Source: Dysgonomonas sp. UBA7710 (GTDB lineage: Bacteria > Bacteroidota > Bacteroidia > Bacteroidales > Dysgonomonadaceae). Taken from it: a stretch of DNA of 57,679 nucleotides. A model generated the notes under the pieces. That model was given only the letters and a program-made list of their open reading frames with translations. It was not told the origin of the DNA and searched no databases. The stretch covers positions 1 to 57,679 of the forward strand of contig NZ_DLFW01000014.1 in the NCBI RefSeq assembly GCF_002482385.1, read 5' to 3'. This document shows, in pieces, positions 48,782-57,539 of this stretch. The position numbers and the translations under genes were made by a program. The first letter of the stretch is position 1. Each line of letters opens with the position of its first letter.

Positions 48782-50725
48782 TTACGGTGTATTTATACCA
48801 TTATATTGTGCCTGTTTGATGGCCCATGCCAATGCATTTGCCATAAGACGGGCATTTTCCACGTTTCCTCCGGTCCATCCGGTGCGGGTAATAGGTTTGA
48901 AACTGGTATCGATAGCAAGAGGATATGTAGAAACCGATCCTCCTGCACCGGGACCTGTAGCGCCATTGTGGTTAGCTGCAAATCCCCCCTCGCTGATGAA
49001 AAGGAGATTATATCTTTTGTGTCTCAGTATCATTGGCGTACCACTACTGTTTCTCGATATAACAACAATCTGGTCATCGTCGGGCAATCCTTGTGCACCG
49101 GAAGCGCCATAACTGTCATTACCCCATAAAAGTCCGCGTATATCGCCAAACGGGCCATTAACAATCTCGTCATTTACAAAATTCAGGGTCATCACATTTG
49201 TTGTTGTCCAGTCTGCAGTAATTGTATAGCCCGGATACAGAGCTTCAAAGAAGGCTTTTACCATTGTCTGACGTTCACAGACAAAGATGAGCACCCCGCC
49301 TTTTTTCAGATAATCGACAAGATTGGCTGCCATTGCAGTTTTATCAGTAACATCAAGGTCAAATCCTGTAATAACGATATCAGGTTTAGTATCCAGATAA
49401 CTCTTAACTGTAGCAGTATTATAAGCGGCAGCGCCGCTTACAACGTTGTAAGGATAGAATGTCTGGGAAGATGAATAAGGCACTATTTTGACAGTACTGT
49501 TCTCTGTATTACCGAAATTAACAGAAGCATCCATCATCTTTCTCAGTCCCGATCCCGGCTGACCTAAATACCCTGCCGTATTTTCATAATATCCGAACGC
49601 AAATACGGATTTTGTAGGGTAGCTGACCACGACAGTAGCTTTACAGGTAGAAACATCCGATGAACTATTGGATGTGATTGTCATCACCTTATTTTCCACA
49701 CTGGTCGGTGTGCCATAACCTTGCAGTTTAACAGTCTGGCTCGCCGAGTTCAGCATACCTGAGCCTTTGAAATAAATACCATCCACAGTATTTGTCTCTA
49801 TGGCATAAGTAGCACCATATGGCGCCGTCACATTCAATGTCACTTCAATATAATTAGCGTCCGGGTCCAGTTCTTTATTTAACTCATACACACCTCTTAC
49901 TTTGGTCGCGCTACAAGACATATAGTAAACCGGCTTCACAGAAGAGTCTTCCACCTTTATATATAGCGGATCGCAGGCATCCATTGCCTTGTTATTGAAT
50001 GTCACTTTTATGCGGTCTCCGGTTCCGCCGCTTGGCGTATAGTCCAGAGGAGTTCCTGCACCCGTTATCGACAGGAAGTAATAACCGGGAGTTAAGAATA
50101 CACCCGATGCCGTGAAATAATAACCGTTGTCAGGATCAGGCATTGCCGTTATGGTATATGCGCCGGCCTTTGTCACATGCAAGGGTATTGTCATGTAATT
50201 CCCTGCATTTAAGGATACGTCGTTTTTATATATTCCGAAAAATTTCAGGGAATCGCAATTGCCAAGAGTTGCGATAGCATTGCCAATCTTGGACTGGAAG
50301 CAGTTCCATTGTTCTCCGTCCCATTGATTAAGCCCCATGCAGAGTTCCTTATCGTCATTTTCTACCAGATTGTAAACGATAAGCCCTGTATGTGCCTTGT
50401 CCAATACCGGCTTATTAGCTGCATAATCGGTACTGGGTCCGGAAGCGGGATTATCGGGATCGGCCAGGAACATCGGGTAAAGTTCCTTCTTCTCCGAAAG
50501 AGTTACACGGGGCAGCGCCAACCCTTTACGGGCATTGAGTGTACTGTCCGATACATTATCCTTGTCTTTCAACTGCAATAAGGCTCCTGAAAGCGGCTCT
50601 TCGCTTGTTCCTATGGTTACCTGTGCAGGCAGAGTCAGATTTATACTTAATATCGCTATCAGCAATAATAGTATTTTAAATGTTGCTCCATTTCGCTGTT
50701 TTTGTCTAAAGTTTGTTTGAATCAT
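48782..50725 (-). CDS. Secreted surface protein with beta repeats and amidotransferase-like C-terminus
   Basis: 647 aa. Signal peptide (residues ~17-35, LTLPAQ), then VTIGTSEEPLSGALLQLK and a GLALPRVTL motif as in 16325-18091. Three beta-rich segments follow with repeated patterns (GNYMTIPLHVTKAGAYTITA, ANYIEVTLNVTAPYGATYAI). The C-terminal ~250 residues look like an alpha/beta amidotransferase-type domain: PDIVITGFDLD, GGVLIFVCERQT, NGPFGDIRG, LLFISEGGF and ANALAWAIKQAQ. CERQT could be a nucleophile elbow but this is unproven. It is paralogous to 16325-18091 and convergent with the phage operon. Confidence 0.6.
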   Translation of the reverse strand: MIQTNFRQKQRNGATFKILLLLIAILSINLTLPAQVTIGTSEEPLSGALLQLKDKDNVSDSTLNARKGLALPRVTLSEKKELYPMFLADPDNPASGPSTDYAANKPVLDKAHTGLIVYNLVENDDKELCMGLNQWDGEQWNCFQSKIGNAIATLGNCDSLKFFGIYKNDVSLNAGNYMTIPLHVTKAGAYTITAMPDPDNGYYFTASGVFLTPGYYFLSITGAGTPLDYTPSGGTGDRIKVTFNNKAMDACDPLYIKVEDSSVKPVYYMSCSATKVRGVYELNKELDPDANYIEVTLNVTAPYGATYAIETNTVDGIYFKGSGMLNSASQTVKLQGYGTPTSVENKVMTITSNSSSDVSTCKATVVVSYPTKSVFAFGYYENTAGYLGQPGSGLRKMMDASVNFGNTENSTVKIVPYSSSQTFYPYNVVSGAAAYNTATVKSYLDTKPDIVITGFDLDVTDKTAMAANLVDYLKKGGVLIFVCERQTMVKAFFEALYPGYTITADWTTTNVMTLNFVNDEIVNGPFGDIRGLLWGNDSYGASGAQGLPDDDQIVVISRNSSGTPMILRHKRYNLLFISEGGFAANHNGATGPGAGGSVSTYPLAIDTSFKPITRTGWTGGNVENARLMANALAWAIKQAQYNGINTP

Positions 50726-50867
50726 GTAGTTTTACGATTTAGTTCAAAAAAAATAAATTACTTGTCTTTGTCTGTTATATTTTGTCATCCATTATCTCTG
50801 TTATAATCATTATCGCGCAACAGTTTCAATACCCCATATCCCTGCCCGATACTTTCCCAAGCGGCGA
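50726..50867. other. Upstream region of the surface protein
   Basis: CTTGTCTTTGTCTG words near 50761 continue the TGTCTTT vocabulary seen before the paralogue. No gene was seen. Confidence 0.35.
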
Positions 50868-51191
50868 TCAGGAGCAAGGGAGAGAAGATTTTTCTTTAAA
50901 GACAACAAGAATCTCCCTATCTGTGAGGTATTGAAGCTTTTGTATAAAATGAGTGCATGTTATAGTCCGGAGAAAAGCCCGGCAGAAGATAAGATTGCCT
51001 GCATCTGTAAAGAAACGGGTACTAAACTGGTTTTTATATCCGGAAAATAATACAATATCCAGTGTATATCTACCTGTAAGAATAGTAATGTGGCTGATAT
51101 AGGTACATGCGGCTTTGACACTCCTCAGGAGAAGGAATGTAAAGGATATAATAGAAAGAAGAAATAAAGATAGAGTGTTAAGTATGGTCAT
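50868..51191 (-). CDS. Doubtful 107-aa membrane protein with dinucleotide repeat before its start
   Basis: The open frame begins with a hydrophobic segment (TILNTLSLFLLSIISFTFLL) and continues without a recognised domain. A (GA)7 run lies directly before the ATG on the minus strand (51192-51206), where it could serve as a ribosome site prone to slippage. Composition is weak evidence. It may be a leader region of the surface protein gene. Confidence 0.25.
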   Translation of the reverse strand: MTILNTLSLFLLSIISFTFLLLRSVKAACTYISHITILTGRYTLDIVLFSGYKNQFSTRFFTDAGNLIFCRAFLRTITCTHFIQKLQYLTDREILVVFKEKSSLPCS

Positions 51192-51746
51192 TCTCTCTCT
51201 CTCTCTAACAAAATAGAGTTAACCTCCAAATTTTCAACAGAAAAAATGAAGTCCCTTCTTGCAAAGAAATCAGAAAAAAGCAGTCTTAACCACATGCCGT
51301 ATATACTATTGTCTTTTATTGTCTTTATCTAAAAGTTGTCGTATTCTTAATAGAACAGTCCAAAATTAACTATTATTTTTTATAAACAAAGTAAATCATT
51401 AAGATATTTTTGCTCTTAGCCCCGTTATACCCATTAGCGGCTATTGAACTTAATGATTTAAAATTTAAACATTTAATGATTCTGCCTTGATAGCCGGAAT
51501 CTTTGAATTGTTAAATATCTACATTATCAGATATTGTATCAAGACACGGGTCAGGTCATAATTTCGTCTGCAAATTTCTGTAAGAAGAATAGATTAGGTT
51601 CAAGCGGGAATACCTTATAAGTGGCACGACCCACCAAAAATATCATTTTTTATTTTTCTCTTAAAATATTCTTTCCCATCAGTCGTCTTCATTAATAGAG
51701 AGCTCTTTATTAAAAAACAGATTTAAAATTAAAAACAAATAAAATT
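51192..51746. other. Intergenic region with repeats
   Basis: Contains (TC)7 at 51192-51206, TTGTCTTTTATTGTCTTTAT at 51309-51328, and a palindromic AATGATTTAAAATTTAAACA / TTTAATGATT stretch near 51450-51480. No coding frame is supported. Confidence 0.4.
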
Positions 51747-52049
51747 ATGATGACAAGAGGTTTTGGAATGGGATTCTTCGGAAGAAACCCTTTCGACAAC
51801 GATGCAAGAAAAAAGTTCAAAGAGGAATGGTCTAAAATGACCGATAGTGAAAAACTGGAGTTTATGAACAAGCGTATGGAATGCCTTGACAAGCACGAAG
51901 ACCACTTTTCGGTGGAGGCAATAGATGCCCGCTGCGAAAAATGGATGAGTATGTCGGGTGAAGAAAAACAGGCATTCGTTGACGAAAAGAAAAAAGCTTT
52001 CGAAAGCAGGATGCACGGGATGCACGGCGGTTTTGGTTTCGGACATTAA
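51747..52049 (+). CDS. Small charged protein of unknown function
   Basis: 100 aa, Gly/Phe-rich start (MTRGFGMGFFGRNPF), then an acidic/basic helical part (KKFKEEWSKMTDSEKLEFMN, SGEEKQAFVDEKKKAF) and a GMHGGFGFGH end. No signal peptide. An A-rich ribosome site and a following terminator support a real gene. No known family was recognised. Confidence 0.6.
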   Translation: MMTRGFGMGFFGRNPFDNDARKKFKEEWSKMTDSEKLEFMNKRMECLDKHEDHFSVEAIDARCEKWMSMSGEEKQAFVDEKKKAFESRMHGMHGGFGFGH

Positions 52050-52068
52050 AGACGAAAAAGCAACAAAA

Positions 52069-52098
52069 AAAGCCTGACTAAGCATTTGGTCAGGCTTT
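52069..52098 (+). terminator. Terminator
   Basis: AAGCCTGAC-TAAGCATTTG-GTCAGGCTT, downstream of the small protein, with A-rich sequence on the left so that it can also serve the leftward gene at 52116. Confidence 0.75.
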
Positions 52099-52115
52099 CG
52101 GTACTTATATTATAA

Positions 52116-52292
52116 TCAAGCTGTAAGGTTTCTGTGTTCCCTGTGTAATGCCTGTAACTCACTGGACATCATCTCCAGTTCTTCCAGCAATATATCCATA
52201 TCTTCGCGGGAGATATTACGGTACGAATCTTCAAATCGCTTCCTTGCCATATGAATTTCATTAATCAGTTCTTCGTGGCGGTTCATGGTCAT
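52116..52292 (-). CDS. Small helical protein of unknown function
   Basis: 58 aa from the ATG at 52292 (MTMNRHEELINEIHMARKRF), or longer to 52337. The upstream codons look like leader DNA with an A-rich site, so I prefer the shorter start. It is entirely helical (EELEMMSSELQALHREHR), possibly a coiled coil. Function unknown. Confidence 0.5.
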   Translation of the reverse strand: MTMNRHEELINEIHMARKRFEDSYRNISREDMDILLEELEMMSSELQALHREHRNLTA

Positions 52293-52505
52293 ATTTTTAA
52301 GTGTTGTTAATTTAGTTTTTATAGCTGAAATAAACAATAAATTCCCATATTGCTATACAAAGATAGCAATTATTGCAATCTGAACATTACAATATGATGG
52401 TTTTTTGAATATGTTTTTCAACATATTTTCCATATACCATTCATAATCAGAATTTTAATTTGCAAAATAAATATCTTATCTTTACTGTATAAACAATCAC
52501 TAAAT

Positions 52506-53234
52506 ATGAGCCAGTTATCAGAAGTATATAAAACATATTCTGCAACCGCCCTGCTGCGGATTATAGAGAATCCCGAAAATTACCGTCCCGAAGCCGTGAA
52601 AACTGCACATGAAGAACTCAATGCCCGTAATCTTACCCCCGATGATATAGATAAGGCCAGAACCGAACTGGAAGCCGAACGGCAGGAAGCCGCGGCAAAG
52701 AAGGAACGGCACGATGAAATAAAAAATACACTGAAGGAAAAAGGATCGGGTATTATGGATTATATAAACCCCATACAGAACGACGAAGACGATGCACGCA
52801 AATCGCCCAGACTGATAAATACCATTGCCATTATATTCATGGCAATAGCCCTGTTGCAGATCGCCACCCAGTTCGACCTGATTACAGGACTGTTTCAGGA
52901 TACGAAATGGGATTTCAGCGTAGTTATATTCCTGTTTCCTGTCATTATAACGCCGCTGGCAGCCATACTCTTCTGGATGAAAAAGCCGGCGGGATGGATA
53001 TTACTTTCTATCTACCTGAGTTTTGCGCTGATGGGGCTGTTATGGATGTTCTTCATTGCTTATGATCCTACATTCCTTATCGGCAGCTTATTTTTCAGCG
53101 GTACGCTGTGGACCATCAGCCAGGAAAGAATCAGGACTGTGTTTAAGATTTCAACCGATACCATGTATGTCTCTGTTATAGCATCCATCTTCATTGTAGG
53201 GGCTATATTGGGCATATACTTTTTTGTTTTATGA
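52506..53234 (+). CDS. Membrane protein with N-terminal soluble helices
   Basis: 242 aa. The first ~95 residues are soluble and helical (YKTYSATALLRIIENPENY, AHEELNARNLTPDDIDKART), a pattern seen in Bacteroidetes proteins that pair a short repeat with a membrane domain. Four membrane segments follow at about 100-120, 138-158, 165-188 and 218-240. Function unknown. Confidence 0.65.
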   Translation: MSQLSEVYKTYSATALLRIIENPENYRPEAVKTAHEELNARNLTPDDIDKARTELEAERQEAAAKKERHDEIKNTLKEKGSGIMDYINPIQNDEDDARKSPRLINTIAIIFMAIALLQIATQFDLITGLFQDTKWDFSVVIFLFPVIITPLAAILFWMKKPAGWILLSIYLSFALMGLLWMFFIAYDPTFLIGSLFFSGTLWTISQERIRTVFKISTDTMYVSVIASIFIVGAILGIYFFVL

Positions 53235-53327
53235 TTATTTAACACAAAAAGACGGCTTTCCGAATTTACTTTTTCATATTTCTATAGTCATAATAGACGG
53301 TATGTATAACTTAATTTTTATAATCTT

Positions 53328-53684
53328 ATGAAGAAGTTAGTATTGTTTCTTACAATTGTATTGTTCGCTACAAGTGGCGTATTCGCTCAACAAAGACAAC
53401 GTGCCACACCTGAAGAAAGGGCCAAACGACAAACTGAAACACTGGCAAAGGAACTCAGTCTGACCGAAGACCAGCAAAAGAAAGTATATGAAATAAATCT
53501 GAAATTTGCCCAGCCGCTAGCCGACCAGGGAAAAGAAACTGACAGGGAAAAGTTAAGAGCTCAATTCCAGAAGAATCAGGAAGAACGTACTGCTGCGATT
53601 AAAGCTGTACTGACCGAAGACCAGCAGAAGAAATTTGATGAGCATCAGAAGAAAATGCAGGACGAACGCAGGAGAGGGAACTGA
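53328..53684 (+). CDS. DUF4890/Spy-like periplasmic protein
   Basis: 118 aa. Signal peptide (residues 1-20, GVFAQ), then a highly charged helical region with twice-repeated LTEDQQKKV / LTEDQQKKF, the LTxxQ motif of the CpxP/Spy superfamily. Such proteins are small periplasmic chaperones or stress sensors. The function here is inferred from the motif. Confidence 0.7.
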   Translation: MKKLVLFLTIVLFATSGVFAQQRQRATPEERAKRQTETLAKELSLTEDQQKKVYEINLKFAQPLADQGKETDREKLRAQFQKNQEERTAAIKAVLTEDQQKKFDEHQKKMQDERRRGN

Positions 53685-53703
53685 CGATATGATAATAATA
53701 TGG

Positions 53704-53750
53704 AAAAAGGCTGTTCCAAAAGTAAAAAGGCTTTTGAGACAGCCTTTTTT
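53704..53750 (+). terminator. Terminator of the CAAAAG inverted-repeat type
   Basis: AAAAAGGCTGTTCCAAAAGT and CTTTTGAGACAGCCTTTTTT pair around a short loop. The CCAAAAGT/CTTTTGAGACAG words match the ends of the elements at 12.5 and 42.6 kb. Confidence 0.75.
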
Positions 53751-53804
53751 ATGTCATAACCCATGCCTTTACTTGAGATTCCTGCATTTTATTTTTAGCC
53801 GCCC

Positions 53805-54806
53805 CTACCAAAACCTGTATTCGTTATACTTATCTATTATTTTCTGGTTTTCGAGGAATTTAGGCGCTTTTCCAAACCGTTTGATAACCGAGAACTGGAT
53901 AGCGCCCGCATCGAACGCCATCTTCGAAGGCGCAGTATAGAGAATATACACCCGGTTGTTGACCACCGACGCCCCTACCGACCATGTATCGTGGTTATAT
54001 CCCATCGAGAAGCGGGGAAATACAGAAGGATATACTTTCACCCGGTTCTTTCTTCCGTCTATATTTTCAAAACCTACATTTGCCGCCACCGAAAGCGACA
54101 GGGATACATATATCCGCTTATTGGCCACCCACGTATAGGCATAGCCGCCATTTACACCCACCTGATAATTTTTCAGCTTGTGCCCGCCATCAAACACAAG
54201 CGAACTGTCGGCACGGGCTTCATTGAAATATACTGCGCCCCCCAGAAGGAAACTTCCCGCCGATTTCAATTGCTTTTCGCTCTGGTTGAAAGCTGCCGGA
54301 TAGGAAAATTTGTTGCCGTTGAAAACATACTGCCCATATACTCCGTACTGCTTCAGCCTGATGTCGGGATACAATTCATATTTTTCGTTTTCGGGTTCGG
54401 TATATAAGCCTTTATAATTCTGAAAAAAGATATCGTAGACAAACTTCCGCCCGTAATGATGATACTGAAAATCGAATGAACGGGTTTTTCCCCGCTTCTT
54501 ATCGCGCATAAAGTCGAAGCCATAGGCGCCACTCAGCGAGACATTCTTGTACGAAAAACCAAAGCCGATACCGAAAGGGGCGTTGGTGCGGTAAGAAGTT
54601 TCATTGTCATGGTCACCCTGCTGATGCGAAAGCACGGTAAACTTATCCATGAAGTAGGTACGCACCGAGAGAGGCTGCTCAAAGAAGCCTATATAGGTAC
54701 TGTCGGTCTGCGAAAATCCGTATTGGGACACGAGTACCCAAAATATCAATAGAGATATGTACCTGACTCTTGATAAGCGGTTTCGTTTTTTGATTAATGC
54801 CGGCAT
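53805..54806 (-). CDS. DUF4421 outer-membrane-like protein
   Basis: 333 aa. The signal peptide ends YGFSQ (residues ~13-32). Alternating aromatic strands follow with GIGFGFSYKNVSLSGAYGF, SFDFQYHHYGRKFVYDIFFQ and RFSMGYNHDTWSVGASVVNN, as in DUF4421 beta-barrel proteins. C-terminal YRFW ends in an aromatic residue, as expected for barrel assembly. Function unknown. Confidence 0.75.
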   Translation of the reverse strand: MPALIKKRNRLSRVRYISLLIFWVLVSQYGFSQTDSTYIGFFEQPLSVRTYFMDKFTVLSHQQGDHDNETSYRTNAPFGIGFGFSYKNVSLSGAYGFDFMRDKKRGKTRSFDFQYHHYGRKFVYDIFFQNYKGLYTEPENEKYELYPDIRLKQYGVYGQYVFNGNKFSYPAAFNQSEKQLKSAGSFLLGGAVYFNEARADSSLVFDGGHKLKNYQVGVNGGYAYTWVANKRIYVSLSLSVAANVGFENIDGRKNRVKVYPSVFPRFSMGYNHDTWSVGASVVNNRVYILYTAPSKMAFDAGAIQFSVIKRFGKAPKFLENQKIIDKYNEYRFW

Positions 54807-55108
54807 TTTATATACTTGCTCTCTTCATTTTATTAAGGAAACGGATTAAGCGTAAAAATAGTATAAAGGCGTTAACACCAATCAAAAAGAGAGGAATAAT
54901 TTGGATTATGACCGTATTTTGACGCAATATTTCACAAAATTTATCTGTTTTCGAGTTCCAGCCTGTAATTTTACCATATACCCGAAAAACATATACAGGC
55001 GGTATGATATAACCTATTCTTTTCTATCTTTACAATAAAAATGAACAAGCCTTCAGTTTTGATATTAATATAACCGGTAACTGCGGGCTATTAATTCCTG
55101 AATAAAAA
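54807..55108. other. Intergenic region
   Basis: AT-rich. TATCTTTA near 55026 resembles a -7 box for the HipA-like gene. Nothing else was recognised. Confidence 0.4.
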
Positions 55109-55891
55109 ATGGAACTCCGGACAGTAAACGTCATACGATATATCACCCCCTTGCGTGAAGGTGGTTCGTTGCCTGCTTTGGCCGAGGCTGACGACGGATT
55201 CAAATATGTAGTCAAATTCCGTGGCTCGGGGCATGGCACAAAAATGCTTGTGAGTGAGCTTATAGGCGGGCTTATTGCCCGGACACTCGGTTTCCGTGTC
55301 CCTGAAATGGTATTTATCTATCTCGACGAGGCTTTTGGCCGCAGCGAGGGCGATGAAGAAATACAAGACCTGCTAAAAGGCAGCCAGGGACTGAATATGG
55401 GATTGCACTTCCTTTCCGGAGCGCTGACATTCGACCCCGTAGTGACACGGATAGACGACACTACCGCATCGCAGATACTATGGATGGATGCCTTACTGAC
55501 CAATGTAGACCGCACCGCCCGCAATACAAATATGCTGATGTGGCATAAAGAACTGTGGCTGATAGACCACGGTGCATCGCTCTACTTCCATCATTCGTGG
55601 ACGGGATGGGAAAAGTATGCAGTAAGCCCTTTCCCTCAGGCCAAAGACCATGTATTGTTACCCTATGCCAGCCGTCTTGACGAAGTAGATGCAGAATTTA
55701 AGAAGATACTTACACCGGAGAAGGTGGCCGAAATAGTAAGCATATTGCCCGACAACTGGCTGCACTGGGGAGGACGTGACGAGTCGCCACAGGATATACG
55801 GCAGGTATATAACGACTTTCTGAATGAGAGAATAAAGAATTCAGCAATATTTATAAAAGAAGCACAGCATGCAAGGGAAGCACTTATATGA
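55109..55891 (+). CDS. HipA-like kinase-fold protein
   Basis: 260 aa. YVVKFRGSGHGTKMLVSELI carries the nucleotide-binding Lys and a following Glu, and DALLTNVDRTARNTNMLMW with LWLIDHGASL corresponds to the catalytic and metal-binding segments of HipA-type kinases. It is shorter than HipA (~440 aa) and lacks the N-terminal subdomain. It overlaps the DUF3037 gene by 23 nt, a frequent pair in bacteria. The pair has been suggested to act like a toxin-antitoxin or signalling unit, but no HTH antitoxin is present here. Confidence 0.75.
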   Translation: MELRTVNVIRYITPLREGGSLPALAEADDGFKYVVKFRGSGHGTKMLVSELIGGLIARTLGFRVPEMVFIYLDEAFGRSEGDEEIQDLLKGSQGLNMGLHFLSGALTFDPVVTRIDDTTASQILWMDALLTNVDRTARNTNMLMWHKELWLIDHGASLYFHHSWTGWEKYAVSPFPQAKDHVLLPYASRLDEVDAEFKKILTPEKVAEIVSILPDNWLHWGGRDESPQDIRQVYNDFLNERIKNSAIFIKEAQHAREALI

Positions 55892-56252
55892 ATACGCCGT
55901 CATCCGTGTTGTACCGAGGGTAGAGCGCGAAGAATTTATAAATGTGGGCATTATTATGTACAGTAAGCGGGAAAAATTCCTGAAAGCCCGCTATTATGTG
56001 GATGAAAACAAACTCCGCCTGTTCACATCGGAACTGGATACGGGCTCAATACAGGAAAACCTGAAGGCATTCGACAAGATATGCTCTGCCGCCAAGGACG
56101 GAGGCTATGTGGCTTCGCTGGATATAACAGAGCGCTACCGCTGGCTGACGGCCGTGCGGAGTACATCCATACAGACATCGCGCTCCAACAGGGGCTTTTC
56201 GGATGATTTGAACAAGACTTTCGAAAAGTTGTTTACAGAGCTGGTGATGTAG
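55869..56252 (+). CDS. DUF3037 protein
   Basis: 127 aa. LYEYAVIRVVPRVEREEFIN, VGIIMYSKREKFLKARYYVD and the C-terminal RYRWLTAVRSTSIQTSRSNR are the DUF3037 signature. It starts within the end of the HipA-like gene, so it is translationally coupled. Partner of that protein by synteny. Biochemical function unknown. Confidence 0.85.
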   Translation: MQGKHLYEYAVIRVVPRVEREEFINVGIIMYSKREKFLKARYYVDENKLRLFTSELDTGSIQENLKAFDKICSAAKDGGYVASLDITERYRWLTAVRSTSIQTSRSNRGFSDDLNKTFEKLFTELVM

Positions 56253-56275
56253 CAGACAACGTACCCAAACAACTT

Positions 56276-56830
56276 CTAAATCTCCTTTATCACCCTGCAC
56301 GGATTGCCCACGGCCAGTACATTGGACGGAATGTCTTTCGACACCACGCTTCCCGCACCTATCACCGTATTGTCGCCGATAGTAACTCCGGGCAGGATAT
56401 GCACGCCCGCACCTATCCATACATTATCGCCTATGGTGACAGGATAAGCGTATTCAAGCCCGCTTATACGCTGTTCTACATCGAAGGGATGTCCGGCTGT
56501 ATAGATACCTACACCGGGAGCTATGAACACATTGCTTCCGATAGTGACTTTTGCCCCGTCGAGGACTATGAAGTTCATGTTGGCAAAGAAGTTTTCACCT
56601 ATTTCGATATTGTATCCGTAATCGCAAAAGAACGGAGGTTCGAATATGAAGTTCTCACCTGTTCTACCCAGAAAACTTTTCAGCATTTGCTTTTTTTCAG
56701 TTTGCATGCCCGGGCGCAAGAGGTTGTAGTCGTAAAGTATTTCTTTAGCTTTTTCCCTCGCCTGTAAAAGATCTTTATCATTGTTGGCATCGTAGAGAAG
56801 GCCTGCGGCTGCTTTTTCTTTTTCTGTCAT
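56276..56830 (-). CDS. Maltose/galactoside O-acetyltransferase-like hexapeptide enzyme
   Basis: 184 aa. The N-terminal Mac domain has EKAAAGLLYDANNDKDLLQA, followed by left-handed beta-helix hexapeptides (NIEIGENFFANMNFIVLDGA, VTIGDNVWIGAGVHILPG). The catalytic His is in YTAGHPFD. It transfers acetyl from acetyl-CoA to a sugar hydroxyl; the natural sugar is unknown. The length is that of the Maa/LacA family. It is convergent with the DUF3037 gene, 23 nt apart. Confidence 0.9.
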   Translation of the reverse strand: MTEKEKAAAGLLYDANNDKDLLQAREKAKEILYDYNLLRPGMQTEKKQMLKSFLGRTGENFIFEPPFFCDYGYNIEIGENFFANMNFIVLDGAKVTIGSNVFIAPGVGIYTAGHPFDVEQRISGLEYAYPVTIGDNVWIGAGVHILPGVTIGDNTVIGAGSVVSKDIPSNVLAVGNPCRVIKEI

Positions 56831-56948
56831 GAGACGTCGTTTATAGTTACAAATCCAAATATAAGGGATATTTACTAAAGTTTATCCTCTGCTTTTCCCA
56901 TTTTCCTCCTTATTTACGAATCCTGCAACCCTCAATATTGAAAAAGAG

Positions 56949-56980
56949 AAAGTGCAGACAACCGCCGTTACCCGCACTTT
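56949..56980 (-). terminator. Terminator of the VOC gene
   Basis: On the minus strand AAAGTGC...GCACTTT with T-rich sequence after it, just past the stop of the gene at 57004. Confidence 0.65.
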
Positions 56981-57003
56981 ATTTACACAAATACCTGTAT
57001 CAA

Positions 57004-57477
57004 TCAAGCGTTTATGAGCTTCTCGATATCGAATTTTCTCATTTGCATAAATGCATCCGTCACCCGTCCTGCTCTTACCGGATCTTTCATCAGGTCGGCG
57101 AGGATAGCGGGAACTATCTGCCACGATAGGCCATACTTGTCTTTCAGCCAGCCACAGTAGCTTTCCTCACCGCCATCGGCAATAAGGGTGTCCCAGTAAT
57201 AGTTTATTTCTTCCTGTGTATCGCAATATACCTGAAACGAGACCGATTCGTTGAAGCGGAACTCGGGGCCGCCATTGAGGGCGGTAAATGCCTGTCCGTT
57301 GATTTCAAATTCTACGGTAAGCACAGTGCCTTCGGGCTGGTTGTGTATATCAAAACCTTCTTTTCCGTAGTAAGTAATGTCGTTTATCTTCGAATTACTG
57401 AATACAGATACATAAAAATGCGCGGCTTCTTCGGCTTTGCCCTCGAACCACAGACAGGGGATTATCTGATATTTCAT
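57004..57477 (-). CDS. PhnB-like VOC protein
   Basis: 157 aa. IIPCLWFEGKAEEAAHFYVS and VFSNSKI form the first VOC module. AFTALNGGPEFRFNESVSFQ, ADGGEESYCGWLKDKYGLSW and QIVPAILADLM are typical of the PhnB/3-demethylubiquinone methyltransferase-like branch of unknown activity. An A-rich site precedes the start. Confidence 0.88.
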   Translation of the reverse strand: MKYQIIPCLWFEGKAEEAAHFYVSVFSNSKINDITYYGKEGFDIHNQPEGTVLTVEFEINGQAFTALNGGPEFRFNESVSFQVYCDTQEEINYYWDTLIADGGEESYCGWLKDKYGLSWQIVPAILADLMKDPVRAGRVTDAFMQMRKFDIEKLINA

Positions 57478-57539
57478 GATTTTTTTTTTAGTATGGTTAC
57501 TGATTTGTTTGATTAATGCTAATCAGTAGTTGGTTTCTT

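Noticed and set aside
53800..53845. TTATACTTATCTATTATT resembling the regulon motif
   Set aside because: It lies inside the DUF4421 coding sequence and lacks the conserved TATAC end and spacing.
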